A stretch of 64,000 bases of DNA from Bacteroidia bacterium (GTDB lineage: Bacteria > Bacteroidota > Bacteroidia > Bacteroidales > Azobacteroidaceae): assembly GCA_025996865.1 (NCBI GenBank), contig BNTV01000004.1, forward strand, positions 1 through 64,000, in the 5' to 3' direction. Below, in pieces: positions 43,977 through 52,202 of the stretch. Both the position numbers and the translations under genes were made by a program. How positions within the stretch are numbered: the first letter of the stretch is position 1; every line of letters begins with the position of its first letter. A model generated the notes under the pieces. The model did not search any database, was not told the DNA's origin, and saw only the letters and a program-made list of their open reading frames with translations.

Positions 43977-44072
43977 TTTGAAAGTCGTTATAAAAAATGT
44001 AATTTTGCAGTCAGAAGTCATTATAAAAAGTGTAATTTTACACTGAAAAGTTCTCACAAAAAATGTTTGAAC
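43977..44072 (+). promoter_or_regulatory. promoter with three phased 33-bp repeats before DUF4143 gene 2
   Basis: TTTG (43977-43980), a 19-bp spacer and TAATTTTG (44000-44007) form a near-perfect promoter. Three degenerate direct repeats start at 43984, 44017 and 44050, exactly 33 bp apart, each with the core AAAAANTGT. The second and third lie downstream of the expected RNA start, so a protein bound there would block transcription. The same spacing is seen at 45897 and 50439. Confidence 0.7.
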
Positions 44073-44081
44073 AAAAGAAAT

Positions 44082-45404
44082 ATGAAAAGAGAATTTGAAA
44101 AATATTTAGAAAAGTGGAGGGTTTCAAAAGACAGAAAACCGCTTTTGGTGCGTGGTGCAAGGCAGGTTGGCAAAACATATACGATTACAAAGTTTGCCAA
44201 AGAGTATTTTGAACACGTCGTGTATATATCATTTGATATTGACAGGTATTTAGACGTCATTTTGAAAGAAACGCTCAATCCTCGGGAAATTTTAGATGCC
44301 ATATCTCAAAAACTTCAAATTCCGATTATTGAGGGCAAAACCATTATTATTTTTGACGAGGTGCAGGAACAGCCCCGCGCCCTGACTTCCTTAAAGTATT
44401 TCAACGAGAATATGCCGCGCATTCACGTCATAGCTTCCGGCTCTGCGCTCGGAGTTCTGCTGCATAAAGGTTTTTCTTTTCCTGTCGGCAAGGTAGATAC
44501 GCAATATATGCGGGCTTTGTCTTTTTCAGAGTTTGTTGCGGCTGTCGAAAACGAAGAAATGGCAAAAATCCTTAATGATACCGATAAAATGCGGTTTTTT
44601 GCCTCAACATTTGAAAAACGCTTAAAACAGTATTTTTATATCGGCGGGATGCCCGAAATTGTTGCTTCGTTTGTCAAAAACAATGATTATGCAGAAGTTC
44701 GGGCGTTGCACGAAAAGATTATTAGCGATTATAAGGCGGATTTTTCAAAATATAATGACTACGACACTGCGCTTAAAATCAATGCTATTTTCGATTCTAT
44801 CCCGTCGCAGGTGAGCAGGGAAAATAAAAAATTCAAATACAGCGAAATCAAAAAAGGTTCTCGCGCTGACGACTATTTAGTTTCGCTCGGCTGGCTCGAA
44901 AACAGCGACTTAATCCGTAAGGTTTTGGCTATTTATGAGCCGAAAATTCCTTTAAAGTTTTATGAACAGCAACATATTTTCAAACTTTTTATTAACGATG
45001 TCGGGCTGCTTGGAGCAATGATAGGTATTCATTCGGAAACCATATTGCAGGGCAACGCACTTTTTACTGAATTTAAGGGAGCGTTAGCCGAACAGTTTAT
45101 CTGTTCCCATTTGTACAGCAATTTTCACAGAATGAATTATTGGACTACCGAACAATCTAAAAACGAAATTGACTTTTTAATATCTGCTTGGGATACCCCT
45201 GTGCCAATAGAAGTAAAATCGGGATTCAACACGCAGGCAAAATCGCTCAAAGTATTCAGAGAGAAATATCAGCCGAAATTAAGTTTTCGTCTCTCGCTGA
45301 ACGACTATAACCAATCAGATGATTTGATTGATTTGCCGCTTTATGCTGTGCATTTAATTCCAAAAATAATAGAAGAATATAATAAAAACGGACTTTTAAC
45401 TTAA
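44082..45404 (+). CDS. AAA ATPase with DUF4143 domain (copy 2)
   Basis: 440 residues from the ATG at 44082; an in-frame TTG at 44067 lies in the repeat region. It has Walker A VRGARQVGKTYTI, Walker B TIIIFDEVQEQPRAL, the sensor IHVIASGSALGVLL and the helix MRALSFSEFVAAV. The C-terminal DUF4143/nuclease-like part has NYWTTEQSKNEIDFLISAWD and VPIEVKSGF, the ExK-type core of a PD-(D/E)XK fold. The gene is flanked by copies of the 33-nt palindrome. Function in the cell is unknown; the family is frequent in multicopy in Bacteroidetes and archaea. Confidence 0.92.
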   Translation: MKREFEKYLEKWRVSKDRKPLLVRGARQVGKTYTITKFAKEYFEHVVYISFDIDRYLDVILKETLNPREILDAISQKLQIPIIEGKTIIIFDEVQEQPRALTSLKYFNENMPRIHVIASGSALGVLLHKGFSFPVGKVDTQYMRALSFSEFVAAVENEEMAKILNDTDKMRFFASTFEKRLKQYFYIGGMPEIVASFVKNNDYAEVRALHEKIISDYKADFSKYNDYDTALKINAIFDSIPSQVSRENKKFKYSEIKKGSRADDYLVSLGWLENSDLIRKVLAIYEPKIPLKFYEQQHIFKLFINDVGLLGAMIGIHSETILQGNALFTEFKGALAEQFICSHLYSNFHRMNYWTTEQSKNEIDFLISAWDTPVPIEVKSGFNTQAKSLKVFREKYQPKLSFRLSLNDYNQSDDLIDLPLYAVHLIPKIIEEYNKNGLLT

Positions 45405-45420
45405 AGAATTTACGATAATA

Positions 45421-45440
45421 ACTTAAACTAACAGGTTTGG
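45421..45440. repeat. deleted copy of the 33-nt palindrome
   Basis: ACTTAAACTAACAGGTTTGG equals the flank and right arm of the palindrome region at 43921-43959 with the centre missing. The DUF4143 gene 2 is thus bracketed by two copies of CTAACAGGTTTGG. Confidence 0.6.
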
Positions 45441-45460
45441 AACGAAACATAATAAAATCA

Positions 45461-45874
45461 ATGGAAAACGAAATATTGCAAGATCAATTCGGCAATCGCG
45501 TAGAGATACAGCATTATGCCGATGGCAAAAAGAAAAAAATAACTTTCCCCCGCTCAACGTATTCCGAATTTGAGTTTTTGGGCGATGTATATTCGGTAGC
45601 AGTTTTGCGGCAAAACAACGAAACGCTGAAAGAGTATTACCGTTACAGCGATGAGGAGGCGTTTTTGCAGCGCGACCGTTACGGACGGCTGTGGCTCTAT
45701 TTCTACGATTATTACAGCGACCACGAGCGCACGGATTACCTTTGGGCAGTGGTTGCCGACGAAGCCGATGCCGACAGTTTGGTAAAAGACGCCCGCCTCT
45801 CGCGCCTCCGCGAGCCATACATTGCTTATGATGGCGAGGATTGGCAGGCGGCGCACGAATGGATAGAGGGGTAA
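45461..45874 (+). CDS. 137-residue protein of unknown function, copy A
   Basis: The start at ATG 45461 is chosen because the paralogue at 50016 begins at the same place; an upstream TTG at 45437 adds a sequence that is not conserved. The protein is rich in Tyr, Asp and Arg, with LQDQFGNRVEIQHYADGKKK at the start and RLWLYFYDYYSDHERTDYLW in the middle. No signal peptide or known domain. It is close to 90 percent identical to copy B. Each copy is followed by the repeats and gene of a DUF4143 ATPase. Confidence 0.75.
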   Translation: MENEILQDQFGNRVEIQHYADGKKKKITFPRSTYSEFEFLGDVYSVAVLRQNNETLKEYYRYSDEEAFLQRDRYGRLWLYFYDYYSDHERTDYLWAVVADEADADSLVKDARLSRLREPYIAYDGEDWQAAHEWIEG

Positions 45875-45896
45875 TAGTAAAAATAGGACGTTACAA

Positions 45897-45985
45897 CTCA
45901 AGAAAAGTGTAAAAACAACTTGCTAAACAGTCGAGAAAAGTGTATATTTGCAGCATAAAATAGTCGAGAAAAATGTACAGACAAA
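45897..45985 (+). promoter_or_regulatory. promoter with three phased 33-bp repeats before DUF4143 gene 3
   Basis: Repeats start at 45897, 45930 and 45963, exactly 33 bp apart, with the core TCNAGAAAANTGTA. The second holds the -7 box TATATTTG (45943-45950), and the third contains the start codon within AAAAATGTAC. The leader would be only about 16 nt. A protein bound to these sites would cover the promoter and the start codon. Confidence 0.7.
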
Positions 45986-47274
45986 AGATTAGAGAACTGA
46001 TTGATTGGAAAATAAGCGAGTATAGAAAACCGCTTATCATTCTTGGGGCAAGACAAGTCGGAAAAACTTGGCTCATTGAAGAGTTTGGCAGGCAGGAATA
46101 CAAGCAAACCCTGTATGTTAATTTTGAAAAAATGAAAGCCGTCAGAAATCTTTTTGAAGAAGATTTTGATGTGCAGCGTATTCTGACGGCGCTGTCGGTT
46201 TTTGCCCGCAAAGCAATCAATCCTGCTGATACGCTCATTGTGTTTGACGAAATTCAAGAGGCAGTAGGCGGATTGACGGCATTGAAATACTTTTGCGAAG
46301 ATGCACCTGAATATCACGTTATTGCAGCAGGTTCTTTGCTCGGTATGAGTTTGCACCAAAACACTTCGTTCCCTGTCGGGAAGGTTGATTTTATGTATCT
46401 TTACCCGCTTTCTTTTTCCGAATTTCTGACTGCGCTTGACGAAGAACGCTTGACCGAAGTGCTGAAAAACAAGGATTGGAAAATTGTCAATTTGTTCAAA
46501 TACAAACTTTTAACTTATTTGCGATATTATCTTTTTACAGGCGGAATGCCCGAAGTGGTATCTCATTTTATAGAAAAAAGGGATTTCCGCGCTGTTCGCA
46601 ACATTCAACGGCGTATTCTTACAACTTATCAAAAGGATTTTTCAAAACACGCACCCAAAGAGATTGTGCCGCGTATCAATATGGTTTGGAAATCAATACC
46701 TTCGCAGTTGGCAAAAGAAAACAAAAAGTTCATTTATGGCGTTGTTAAGGAAGGAGGGCGGGCAAAAGAATTTGAGTTGGCAATTCAATGGCTGCTTGAT
46801 TGCGGCTTGCTGCACCAGTGCTTCCGCGTTTCAAAACCCGATATGCCGCTTGCTGCCTATCAGGATTTGGCTGCCTTCAAACTGTTTCACAACGATGTCG
46901 GTTTGCTCGCTGCAATGGCAAAACTTCCGTTAAAAACCATTTTAGAAGGCAACGCCATTTTTGAGAAATTTAAGGGTGCATTGACAGAAAACTTTGTAAT
47001 GCAGCAACTTGTACTCAACGAAGAAAATGACATTTACTATTGGACAAACGACAACAGCACTGCCGAAGTTGATTTTGTAATTCAAAACGACAACGAGATT
47101 ATTCCCATTGAAGTAAAGTCGGGTACCAATTTGCAGTCGGTAAGTTTCAAGTTTTTCTGCGAAAAATATAAGCCCACAAAAGCAATCCGCACCTCTCTTG
47201 CCGACTACAAAGAAGAAACTTGGATGACAAATGTGCCGCTGTATGCGATTGGGGACTATTTTTCTGAATTGTAA
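45973..47274 (+). CDS. AAA ATPase with DUF4143 domain (copy 3)
   Basis: 433 residues. Walker A is LGARQVGKTWLIEEF, Walker B TLIVFDEIQEAVGGL, sensor YHVIAAGSLLGMSL, then FMYLYPLSFSEFLTAL. The C-terminal domain has IYYWTNDNSTAEVDFVIQND and IPIEVKSGTNLQSVSFKFF. It is clearly paralogous to gene 2 but too different to be a recent copy. The start codon lies within the third 33-bp repeat. The end is 80 bases before the second leader-RNA unit. Confidence 0.92.
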   Translation: MYRQKIRELIDWKISEYRKPLIILGARQVGKTWLIEEFGRQEYKQTLYVNFEKMKAVRNLFEEDFDVQRILTALSVFARKAINPADTLIVFDEIQEAVGGLTALKYFCEDAPEYHVIAAGSLLGMSLHQNTSFPVGKVDFMYLYPLSFSEFLTALDEERLTEVLKNKDWKIVNLFKYKLLTYLRYYLFTGGMPEVVSHFIEKRDFRAVRNIQRRILTTYQKDFSKHAPKEIVPRINMVWKSIPSQLAKENKKFIYGVVKEGGRAKEFELAIQWLLDCGLLHQCFRVSKPDMPLAAYQDLAAFKLFHNDVGLLAAMAKLPLKTILEGNAIFEKFKGALTENFVMQQLVLNEENDIYYWTNDNSTAEVDFVIQNDNEIIPIEVKSGTNLQSVSFKFFCEKYKPTKAIRTSLADYKEETWMTNVPLYAIGDYFSEL

Positions 47275-47354
47275 AACAGAATTTTGTACCGGTATTAATA
47301 ATAGGTGGAAGTGAAGATATAAAATATATAGATAAGGGTATAGGAACAGTCCTC

Positions 47355-47621
47355 TTGTTTATTAATAAACTTTTCGTATTTTTGTGCATGCTATAAATAG
47401 AACACAATGCGACATCGGAAATATTACGCTCCTCCGCCACCGCTTGACACTGCGAAATTAAGTGAGTCGCGCTTCGTAACTCTTGAATTATCAAGGGATA
47501 AGAAATTTTACGGTGGGGTGGGTAGTAAATATCTCATTTACAGTAAGTTACAAAACAACAGCAATACTATTTTTTAAAAACCTTCGGGAAGGATTCAACT
47601 CTTTTTCCCGAAGGTTTTTTT
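47355..47621 (+). ncRNA. promoter, leader RNA and intrinsic terminator, copy 2
   Basis: Copy of 38716-38977: TTG (47355-47357), 19-bp spacer, TATTTTTG (47377-47384), about 225 nt of transcript and the terminator AACCTTCGGGAA (47579-47590) / TTCCCGAAGGTT (47605-47616) with a U-run. The copies are almost identical except near position 47515, where a G-rich stretch is longer. Identity extends past the terminator into the first codons of the next gene. Confidence 0.6.
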
Positions 47622-47683
47622 GTTGGTATATTCTCAATTAATTATTAACGATTCCGGAAGGAAGATAAACACAATGAAAAAAA

Positions 47684-48073
47684 ATGAAAAGTAAATTAAA
47701 ATTTTTCGCAGTAGCAAGCGTATTCGTATTTGGTTGTACGCTTTTTGCCAACACTGCACAGGCACAAACCAAGTATTGGGTAGTATTCGCTTCGTATGAC
47801 GACCCGAACAGCAACGACCCACTCTATGCAGCAACCGATGTCGTAACCGTAAAGTGCGACATTAACCGAACTGCCGTTTTGCTGCAATTCAACAAGCACG
47901 TTGAAAAAAAGTACGATGATGTTTTCGGGCGTTCGGAAGGCAACACGGCTGTAGAAGCATTCGACACGAGGGACGATGCTTTGAATTGGCGCAAGAAAAA
48001 AATCGCCGAAAAGGAAAACAAAGATTACACGGTAGTCAAAATTTCCGGTTTCTCAATTGATTGCGATGATTAA
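47684..48073 (+). CDS. small secreted protein of unknown function
   Basis: 129 residues with a signal peptide ending near TAQAQ. The mature part (KYWVVFASYDDPNSNDPLYA; TAVLLQFNKHVEKKYDDVFG) has no known domain. The start is ATG 47684; the ATG used in the first unit (39030) is here out of frame because of one extra A, so the gene starts ten bases later. It is the first gene behind leader copy 2. Confidence 0.75.
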   Translation: MKSKLKFFAVASVFVFGCTLFANTAQAQTKYWVVFASYDDPNSNDPLYAATDVVTVKCDINRTAVLLQFNKHVEKKYDDVFGRSEGNTAVEAFDTRDDALNWRKKKIAEKENKDYTVVKISGFSIDCDD

Positions 48074-48093
48074 CCCATTAATTTTGTAAGAAA

Positions 48094-48572
48094 ATGAAAA
48101 AACATTATTATTAGCAGTTTGTGCCCTGTTTATCGGGGCGACCGCTTTCGCGCAAAGCGAAGAAAAGAAACCCACGAAAGAGGAAACGATTAAGTGGCTG
48201 ACGGAAAAACTAAATGAATTTGGCGACTTAAAGCACAATTCAGAATATTTCAATGTAGAATACAAAGTTACCGCCTGTGAAATAACAGAAATTTTTTCTT
48301 GGAAAGGTTTTAAAGGTATGAGTGGTAAAGTAGAACGAATAACAATTATTTTCCCTGCCGATTTTAAAGAAATCAACAGCGAAGGAAGAATAGTTTATGC
48401 TGACGAAAGCATAAGTTGGAGTTCCGACAAGAGAGGTGACCAAAAATGGCAATCATGCGAATTCTTGACAAAATCAACGACTGCTACAATGATAAAGCGT
48501 ATCGAAAATGCGATACGGCACTTAAATTCTTTTTGCGCTGAAGAATTGAAAGAACAGGGCGAACCGTTTTAA
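48094..48572 (+). pseudogene. secreted protein gene with a frameshift in its start A-tract
   Basis: An open frame of about 158 codons encodes a signal peptide (KTLLLAVCALFIGATAFAQS) and a mature protein with KEETIKWLTEKLNEFGDLKH and ERITIIFPADFKEINSEGRI. Its natural start ATG (48094) is one base out of frame: ATG is followed by six As where seven would give MKKTLLL. No other start exists after the stop at 48087. The change could be a mutation, a reversible phase-switch or a sequencing error. The 46-residue gene at 49723 is a truncated relative. Confidence 0.7.
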
Positions 48573-48592
48573 ATTAAGAAAGGAGGAAAAAT

Positions 48593-49717
48593 ATGAAAAA
48601 TTTAAGTAAGATTACAAAAATGTTCATTTCTTATCGCTATTGTTTGCTTTTGTTTTGTTGTTCAATAACACTTACTTCTTGTAATTGGCTTTCTGATTTA
48701 TTTGGCGATGAGCCAGATAAACCTTTCATTTTTCAAGAGCAGGAAAGAATTTATTTAGGCGTGGTGGCGTTCAACGACACAATAAGCATTAGTCCCATTT
48801 CCAAAGATTTACAGCAGTCGGCGACTTTTATCAACAACAAACAAAACGATGTAGATGCAACATCGTTATGCTATGCCGTATCAAAAGGCATTACGCTTTT
48901 CAATCAACAGTCACTGCCTATATTCGACAAAATTTTCATTGTGTCATTTACCGATGGACAGGACAACGTTTCAAGTCTTTTGTATAAATCGGATGGAAAA
49001 CTGATACCGCAGGCAAATGTTTATAATCAGGCACACAACGATTTGATTTCTAAAACAGGATTGATAAGTTATGCTATCGGTTTTGACGGAAAAGAAATTA
49101 TTAACGAAACAGATATGAGAAAGTTAGTGGTAAGTCCGGGAACGTATGAAACAGCCAATAACACAACAATAGAAACTGTGTTTAAGAAAATTGCAAACAG
49201 CGTACTGGCTTCTTCCAAAAACTTCACATTGATTACTCAAAATGGTATTTATACCGCAGAATACCCCAAATATTTCCGTATTACTGTAAAAGCAAAACCA
49301 AATAAAGATGAAAGCACAGTTTACAGCGATGAAATTTTCGGAAAATTAGTAGGTACAACATTTACCGTAACCGATTGGGGCAATCATTCTGTTTCTTTCA
49401 ACGACAACCAACCTGTTACTGGCATTGTCCAGAATAAGAAAATGGAACTTCCTTTTAATAAATTAAAATTTACAAAGCAAAATGGAAATTCTAATGACAA
49501 TTACGAATGTTTTATTCAGGAAATTATTGTAGAAGTTAGTTATAGCGGCAATGACTATCATATAGACACCGAAGATTCGTCTGTGTCAGGTGATATTAGC
49601 AAAAAGATAGGCATTGTTTTGGTGTTGGATTGCAGCACTTCATTAGGCAATGCTTTTGGCAACGTAAAAAATTCCGCAGTAGAATTTATAAAAGTATTAT
49701 CACAAACAGGAAAATAA
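48593..49717 (+). CDS. lipoprotein with an apparently circularly permuted vWA domain
   Basis: 374 residues with lipobox LTSC (Cys30). The vWA parts that normally follow the MIDAS motif come first: GVVAFNDTI (about 56-64), the Thr90 segment DATSLCYAVSKG and FIVSFTDGQDN with Asp121. A beta-rich insert spans about 205-335. The MIDAS DxSxS motif, IVLVLDCSTS (Asp346, Ser348, Ser350), follows with the helix GNVKNSAVEFIKVL at the very end. All metal ligands expected of vWA are therefore present but in permuted order. It likely binds a protein or polymer at the surface in a metal-dependent way. Confidence 0.8.
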   Translation: MKNLSKITKMFISYRYCLLLFCCSITLTSCNWLSDLFGDEPDKPFIFQEQERIYLGVVAFNDTISISPISKDLQQSATFINNKQNDVDATSLCYAVSKGITLFNQQSLPIFDKIFIVSFTDGQDNVSSLLYKSDGKLIPQANVYNQAHNDLISKTGLISYAIGFDGKEIINETDMRKLVVSPGTYETANNTTIETVFKKIANSVLASSKNFTLITQNGIYTAEYPKYFRITVKAKPNKDESTVYSDEIFGKLVGTTFTVTDWGNHSVSFNDNQPVTGIVQNKKMELPFNKLKFTKQNGNSNDNYECFIQEIIVEVSYSGNDYHIDTEDSSVSGDISKKIGIVLVLDCSTSLGNAFGNVKNSAVEFIKVLSQTGK

Positions 49718-49722
49718 ACGTT

Positions 49723-49863
49723 ATGAAAACAACAAAATTATTTTTAGCAGTGTGCGCACTATTCGTGTGTACCTGCTCTTTTGCGCAAACAAAAGATGAA
49801 ACCGCAAAATGGGTAGAAAGCAGATTGTCGGAATGGTCGTTCTTTAAAGATTTTAAAAAGTAA
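49723..49863 (+). pseudogene. truncated secreted protein, paralogue of 48094
   Basis: 46 codons encode a signal peptide (MKTTKLFLAVCALFVCTCSF) and DETAKWVESRLSEWSFFKDF, matching the start of the gene at 48094. It stops there; the adjoining sequence (LKISVDECVVKFSYREEDKA, about 49869-49928, another frame) looks like its lost continuation. A fragment or a very short secreted peptide. Confidence 0.6.
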
Positions 49864-49956
49864 CTGACTTGAAAATTTCTGTTGATGAATGTGTTGTTAA
49901 ATTCTCATATAGAGAAGAAGACAAAGCGAAGATGAGCCGTTTTAACGCACCGATAA

Positions 49957-49989
49957 AAACCTTCCATTTCTTCGAGAAATGGAAGGTTT
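49957..49989. repeat. 33-nt perfect palindrome, second family member
   Basis: AAACCTTCCATTTCT, TCG loop, AGAAATGGAAGGTTT: the same 15-3-15 layout and the same outer AAACCT/AGGTTT and inner TCT/AGA as 43925-43957, but a different middle. Both are preceded by an AAAGCGAAGA-GAGCCGTTTTAA context. Confidence 0.7.
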
Positions 49990-50015
49990 GGGGCAAATTT
50001 AAAATTCATAAATCA

Positions 50016-50429
50016 ATGAAAAACAAAACATTGCAAGACCAGTTCGGCAACCGCGTAGAGATAGAACATTACAACGACGGCAGAAGGAAACGTATCACTT
50101 TCCCCCGCTCAACGTATTCCGAATTTGAGTTTTTGGGCGATGTGTATTCGGTAGCGGATTTGCAGAAAAACAACGAAACGCTGAAAGAGTATTACCGTTA
50201 CAGCGATGAGGAGGCGTTTTTGCAGCGCGACCGCTACGGACGGTTGTGGCTCTATTTCTACGATTATTACAGCGACCACGACCGCACGGATTACCTTTGG
50301 GCAGTCGTCGCCGACGAAGCCGATGCCGACAGTTTGGTAAAAGACGCCCGACTCTCACGCCTCCGTGAGCCGTATATTGCCTGCGATGGCGAGGGTTGGC
50401 AGGCAGCGCACGAGTGGATTATAGAGTAA
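50016..50429 (+). CDS. 137-residue protein of unknown function, copy B
   Basis: Same length as copy A (45461) with differences mainly near the N-terminus (MKNKTLQDQFGNRVEIEHYN). A longer frame from TTG 49869 runs through the palindrome and a remnant, and is unlikely to be the real start. The core RYSDEEAFLQRDRYGRLWLY is identical to copy A. It is followed by two 33-bp repeats and a DUF4143 remnant. Confidence 0.75.
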   Translation: MKNKTLQDQFGNRVEIEHYNDGRRKRITFPRSTYSEFEFLGDVYSVADLQKNNETLKEYYRYSDEEAFLQRDRYGRLWLYFYDYYSDHDRTDYLWAVVADEADADSLVKDARLSRLREPYIACDGEGWQAAHEWIIE

Positions 50430-50438
50430 TAGTCAAAA

Positions 50439-50493
50439 GTCGTCATAAAAAATGTAATTTTGCATTTGAAAGTGCTTGGAAAAAATGTAAATA
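50439..50493 (+). promoter_or_regulatory. two phased 33-bp repeats before the DUF4143 remnant
   Basis: Repeats start at 50439 and 50472, 33 bp apart, with the same GTCGTCATAAAAAATGTAAT core as before gene 2. TAATTTTG at 50455-50462 would be the -7 box. The control region has outlived the gene it served. Confidence 0.65.
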
Positions 50494-50503
50494 CATTACA
50501 GAT

Positions 50504-50718
50504 ATGCAAAGACAGTTTGAAGAATGAGCGAGCAATTTATTTGCCAACAATTGTTTAACCCCAACGACAGCATTTTTTACTGGACAACAGAAAAATCTAC
50601 AAACGAGATTGATTTTCTATTGCAGGCGTGGGATACTAGATTTGTCGCTTTATGCAGTTCATTTAATTGCGGATTGCCCGGAGATGAATTACAAATAGAT
50701 TATAAAGTGAATGTATAA
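50504..50718 (+). pseudogene. remnant of a DUF4143 ATPase gene
   Basis: The start MQRQFEE is fused to the C-terminal domain EQFICQQLFNPNDSIFYWTT and NEIDFLLQAWD, which matches copy 2 (EQFICSHLYS and NEIDFLISAWD). A second deletion leads to the tail SLYAVHLIADCPEMN in another frame. The whole ATPase domain is gone. Confidence 0.8.
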
Positions 50719-50800
50719 AATATAATTATATCGCACTGCCGTTTGTGCGGGCTACACTCGCCTTGTGCCAAACCGCTTGTTATTGTTGCACGCTGTGGCT

Positions 50801-51862
50801 TTATCTGTCTTCTCTTTCATTTTTCAAATATCCTGTTGATTTGCCTTGCCCTGTTTTTGTGATATAACCACTTTTTAACAGTTCATTCAAAGTGCGTTCT
50901 ACGGTTGTTTGACTAATGTCGGGACAAAGTGAAAGGATTTCTGCTTTGGTAATTTTGCCCATTCTTTTGTCAAAAACGGCTTTTATGCGTTCTGCTTTTG
51001 ATAGATTGCGATATTGTAAATGTTCTACTCTGTCCTGAAATTCACGATATGCTTTAATTGTAACGCCAAGATAATAACGCAAAAACAGCAAATAATTATT
51101 TTCAGATTCGTGCCACGAATGCGAACTGTCTTGCAAAACTTCGTAATAGGTTTCTTTGCTGCGTTCAATCTGCATTTCAATACTGATATATTTCCCAACA
51201 ATATAACCGCTTCTGTATAAAAGCAGTAGCGTGAGTAAACGGCTCATTCTGCCATTGCCGTCATTAAAAGGGTGAATGCACAGAAAATCAAGCACAAACA
51301 TCGGTATCAGCAAAAGCGGGTCGTACAGTCCTTCTTGAATGGCATCGTTAAAACTATTGCACAAATGTTCCATTGCCTCTGCGGTTTGAAATGCAGGAAC
51401 AGGTGCAAATCGTACTGTCTTATTACCCTGTTCGTCTGTTTCGGCAATGATATTGTCGCTGTTTTTGTATTTTCCGCCAACCGCCGAATGACTAAAAGTG
51501 TATAAATCTCTGTGTAACTGCAAGATATTATTTGGTCGAGCAGTAATGTATTCATAACTTTCGTGAATGGTTGCCAACACTTCCCGATAGCCCGCAATTT
51601 CCTCTTCCGAGCGGTTGCGTGGTGCAGATTTTTCTTTTACTATTGCCTCCAAACGTTCATCGGAAGTAAAAATACCTTCAATACGGTTTGACGCTTTGGT
51701 ACTTTGAATTTTAGCCACTTCGAGCAACGCCGTCAAAATATCGGGTTTGCTTTCAATATACAATTCCTGTTTTCCTTTGCATTCGTGCAAAGTTGTGAGC
51801 ATATTCACTATTTCAGGAATAAGCAATTCTCGCGGTCGTTCCTTGTAATCAAAATTGTGCAT
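50801..51862 (-). CDS. Fic-family protein (AMP-transferase type, class II)
   Basis: 353 residues. The Fic core has HPFNDGNGRMSRLL, the exact catalytic motif HPFxxGNGR. Upstream, SNRIEGIFTSDERL contains the inhibitory helix motif (S/T)xxxE(G/N), so activity is probably self-limited. The C-terminal winged helix (KITKAEILSLCPDISQTTVE) is a DNA-binding or regulatory module. It probably transfers AMP to a cellular protein. The gene is alone on this strand, with a possible promoter in the AT-rich 51870-51960 segment. Confidence 0.93.
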   Translation of the reverse strand: MHNFDYKERPRELLIPEIVNMLTTLHECKGKQELYIESKPDILTALLEVAKIQSTKASNRIEGIFTSDERLEAIVKEKSAPRNRSEEEIAGYREVLATIHESYEYITARPNNILQLHRDLYTFSHSAVGGKYKNSDNIIAETDEQGNKTVRFAPVPAFQTAEAMEHLCNSFNDAIQEGLYDPLLLIPMFVLDFLCIHPFNDGNGRMSRLLTLLLLYRSGYIVGKYISIEMQIERSKETYYEVLQDSSHSWHESENNYLLFLRYYLGVTIKAYREFQDRVEHLQYRNLSKAERIKAVFDKRMGKITKAEILSLCPDISQTTVERTLNELLKSGYITKTGQGKSTGYLKNEREDR

Positions 51863-51984
51863 ACTGATATTTTTATTGCGACTGCAAAGATAGGACTTTT
51901 CTACCTCATTTGCAATTTTTCTGCCTCATTTTTATCAATTTGGTGCAGAAAATCGAAAAATGAGGTAGAATTGAGAGAATATGT

Positions 51985-52131
51985 TTAATCTAATTTTGAA
52001 AAATATTCTATCGTCTTCATCAACCCTTCTTCCAACTTTACTTTCGGTTGCCAATCTAAAACACTTTTTGCCAACGAAATATTAGGTTGGCGTTGCTGCG
52101 GGTCGTCTTGAACGGTGGGCAAAAATACGAT
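51985..52131 (-). pseudogene. C-terminal fragment of a UDP-glucuronate decarboxylase/NDP-sugar epimerase
   Basis: 48 codons on the minus strand read VFLPTVQDDPQQRQPNISLA and LDWQPKVKLEEGLMKTIEYF, the typical end of SDR-type sugar epimerases. No start or Rossmann part is present. Confidence 0.7.
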
Positions 52132-52202
52132 TTTTGATACTGATTGACAAAATTAAAAATGCCGCTTAGTTAGATTTTATAAAATGCGCAAAGGAGGGAT
52201 AT

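Noticed and set aside
43984..44070. 33-bp repeats as a small CRISPR array
   Set aside because: The units follow one another with no unique spacers, are degenerate, number only three, overlap a promoter and recur before related genes; no cas gene is in the window.
45554..45901. Minus-strand frames opposite the 137-residue genes
   Set aside because: They are antisense shadows of the paralogous genes at 45461 and 50016, whose plus-strand proteins are conserved with mostly synonymous or conservative changes.
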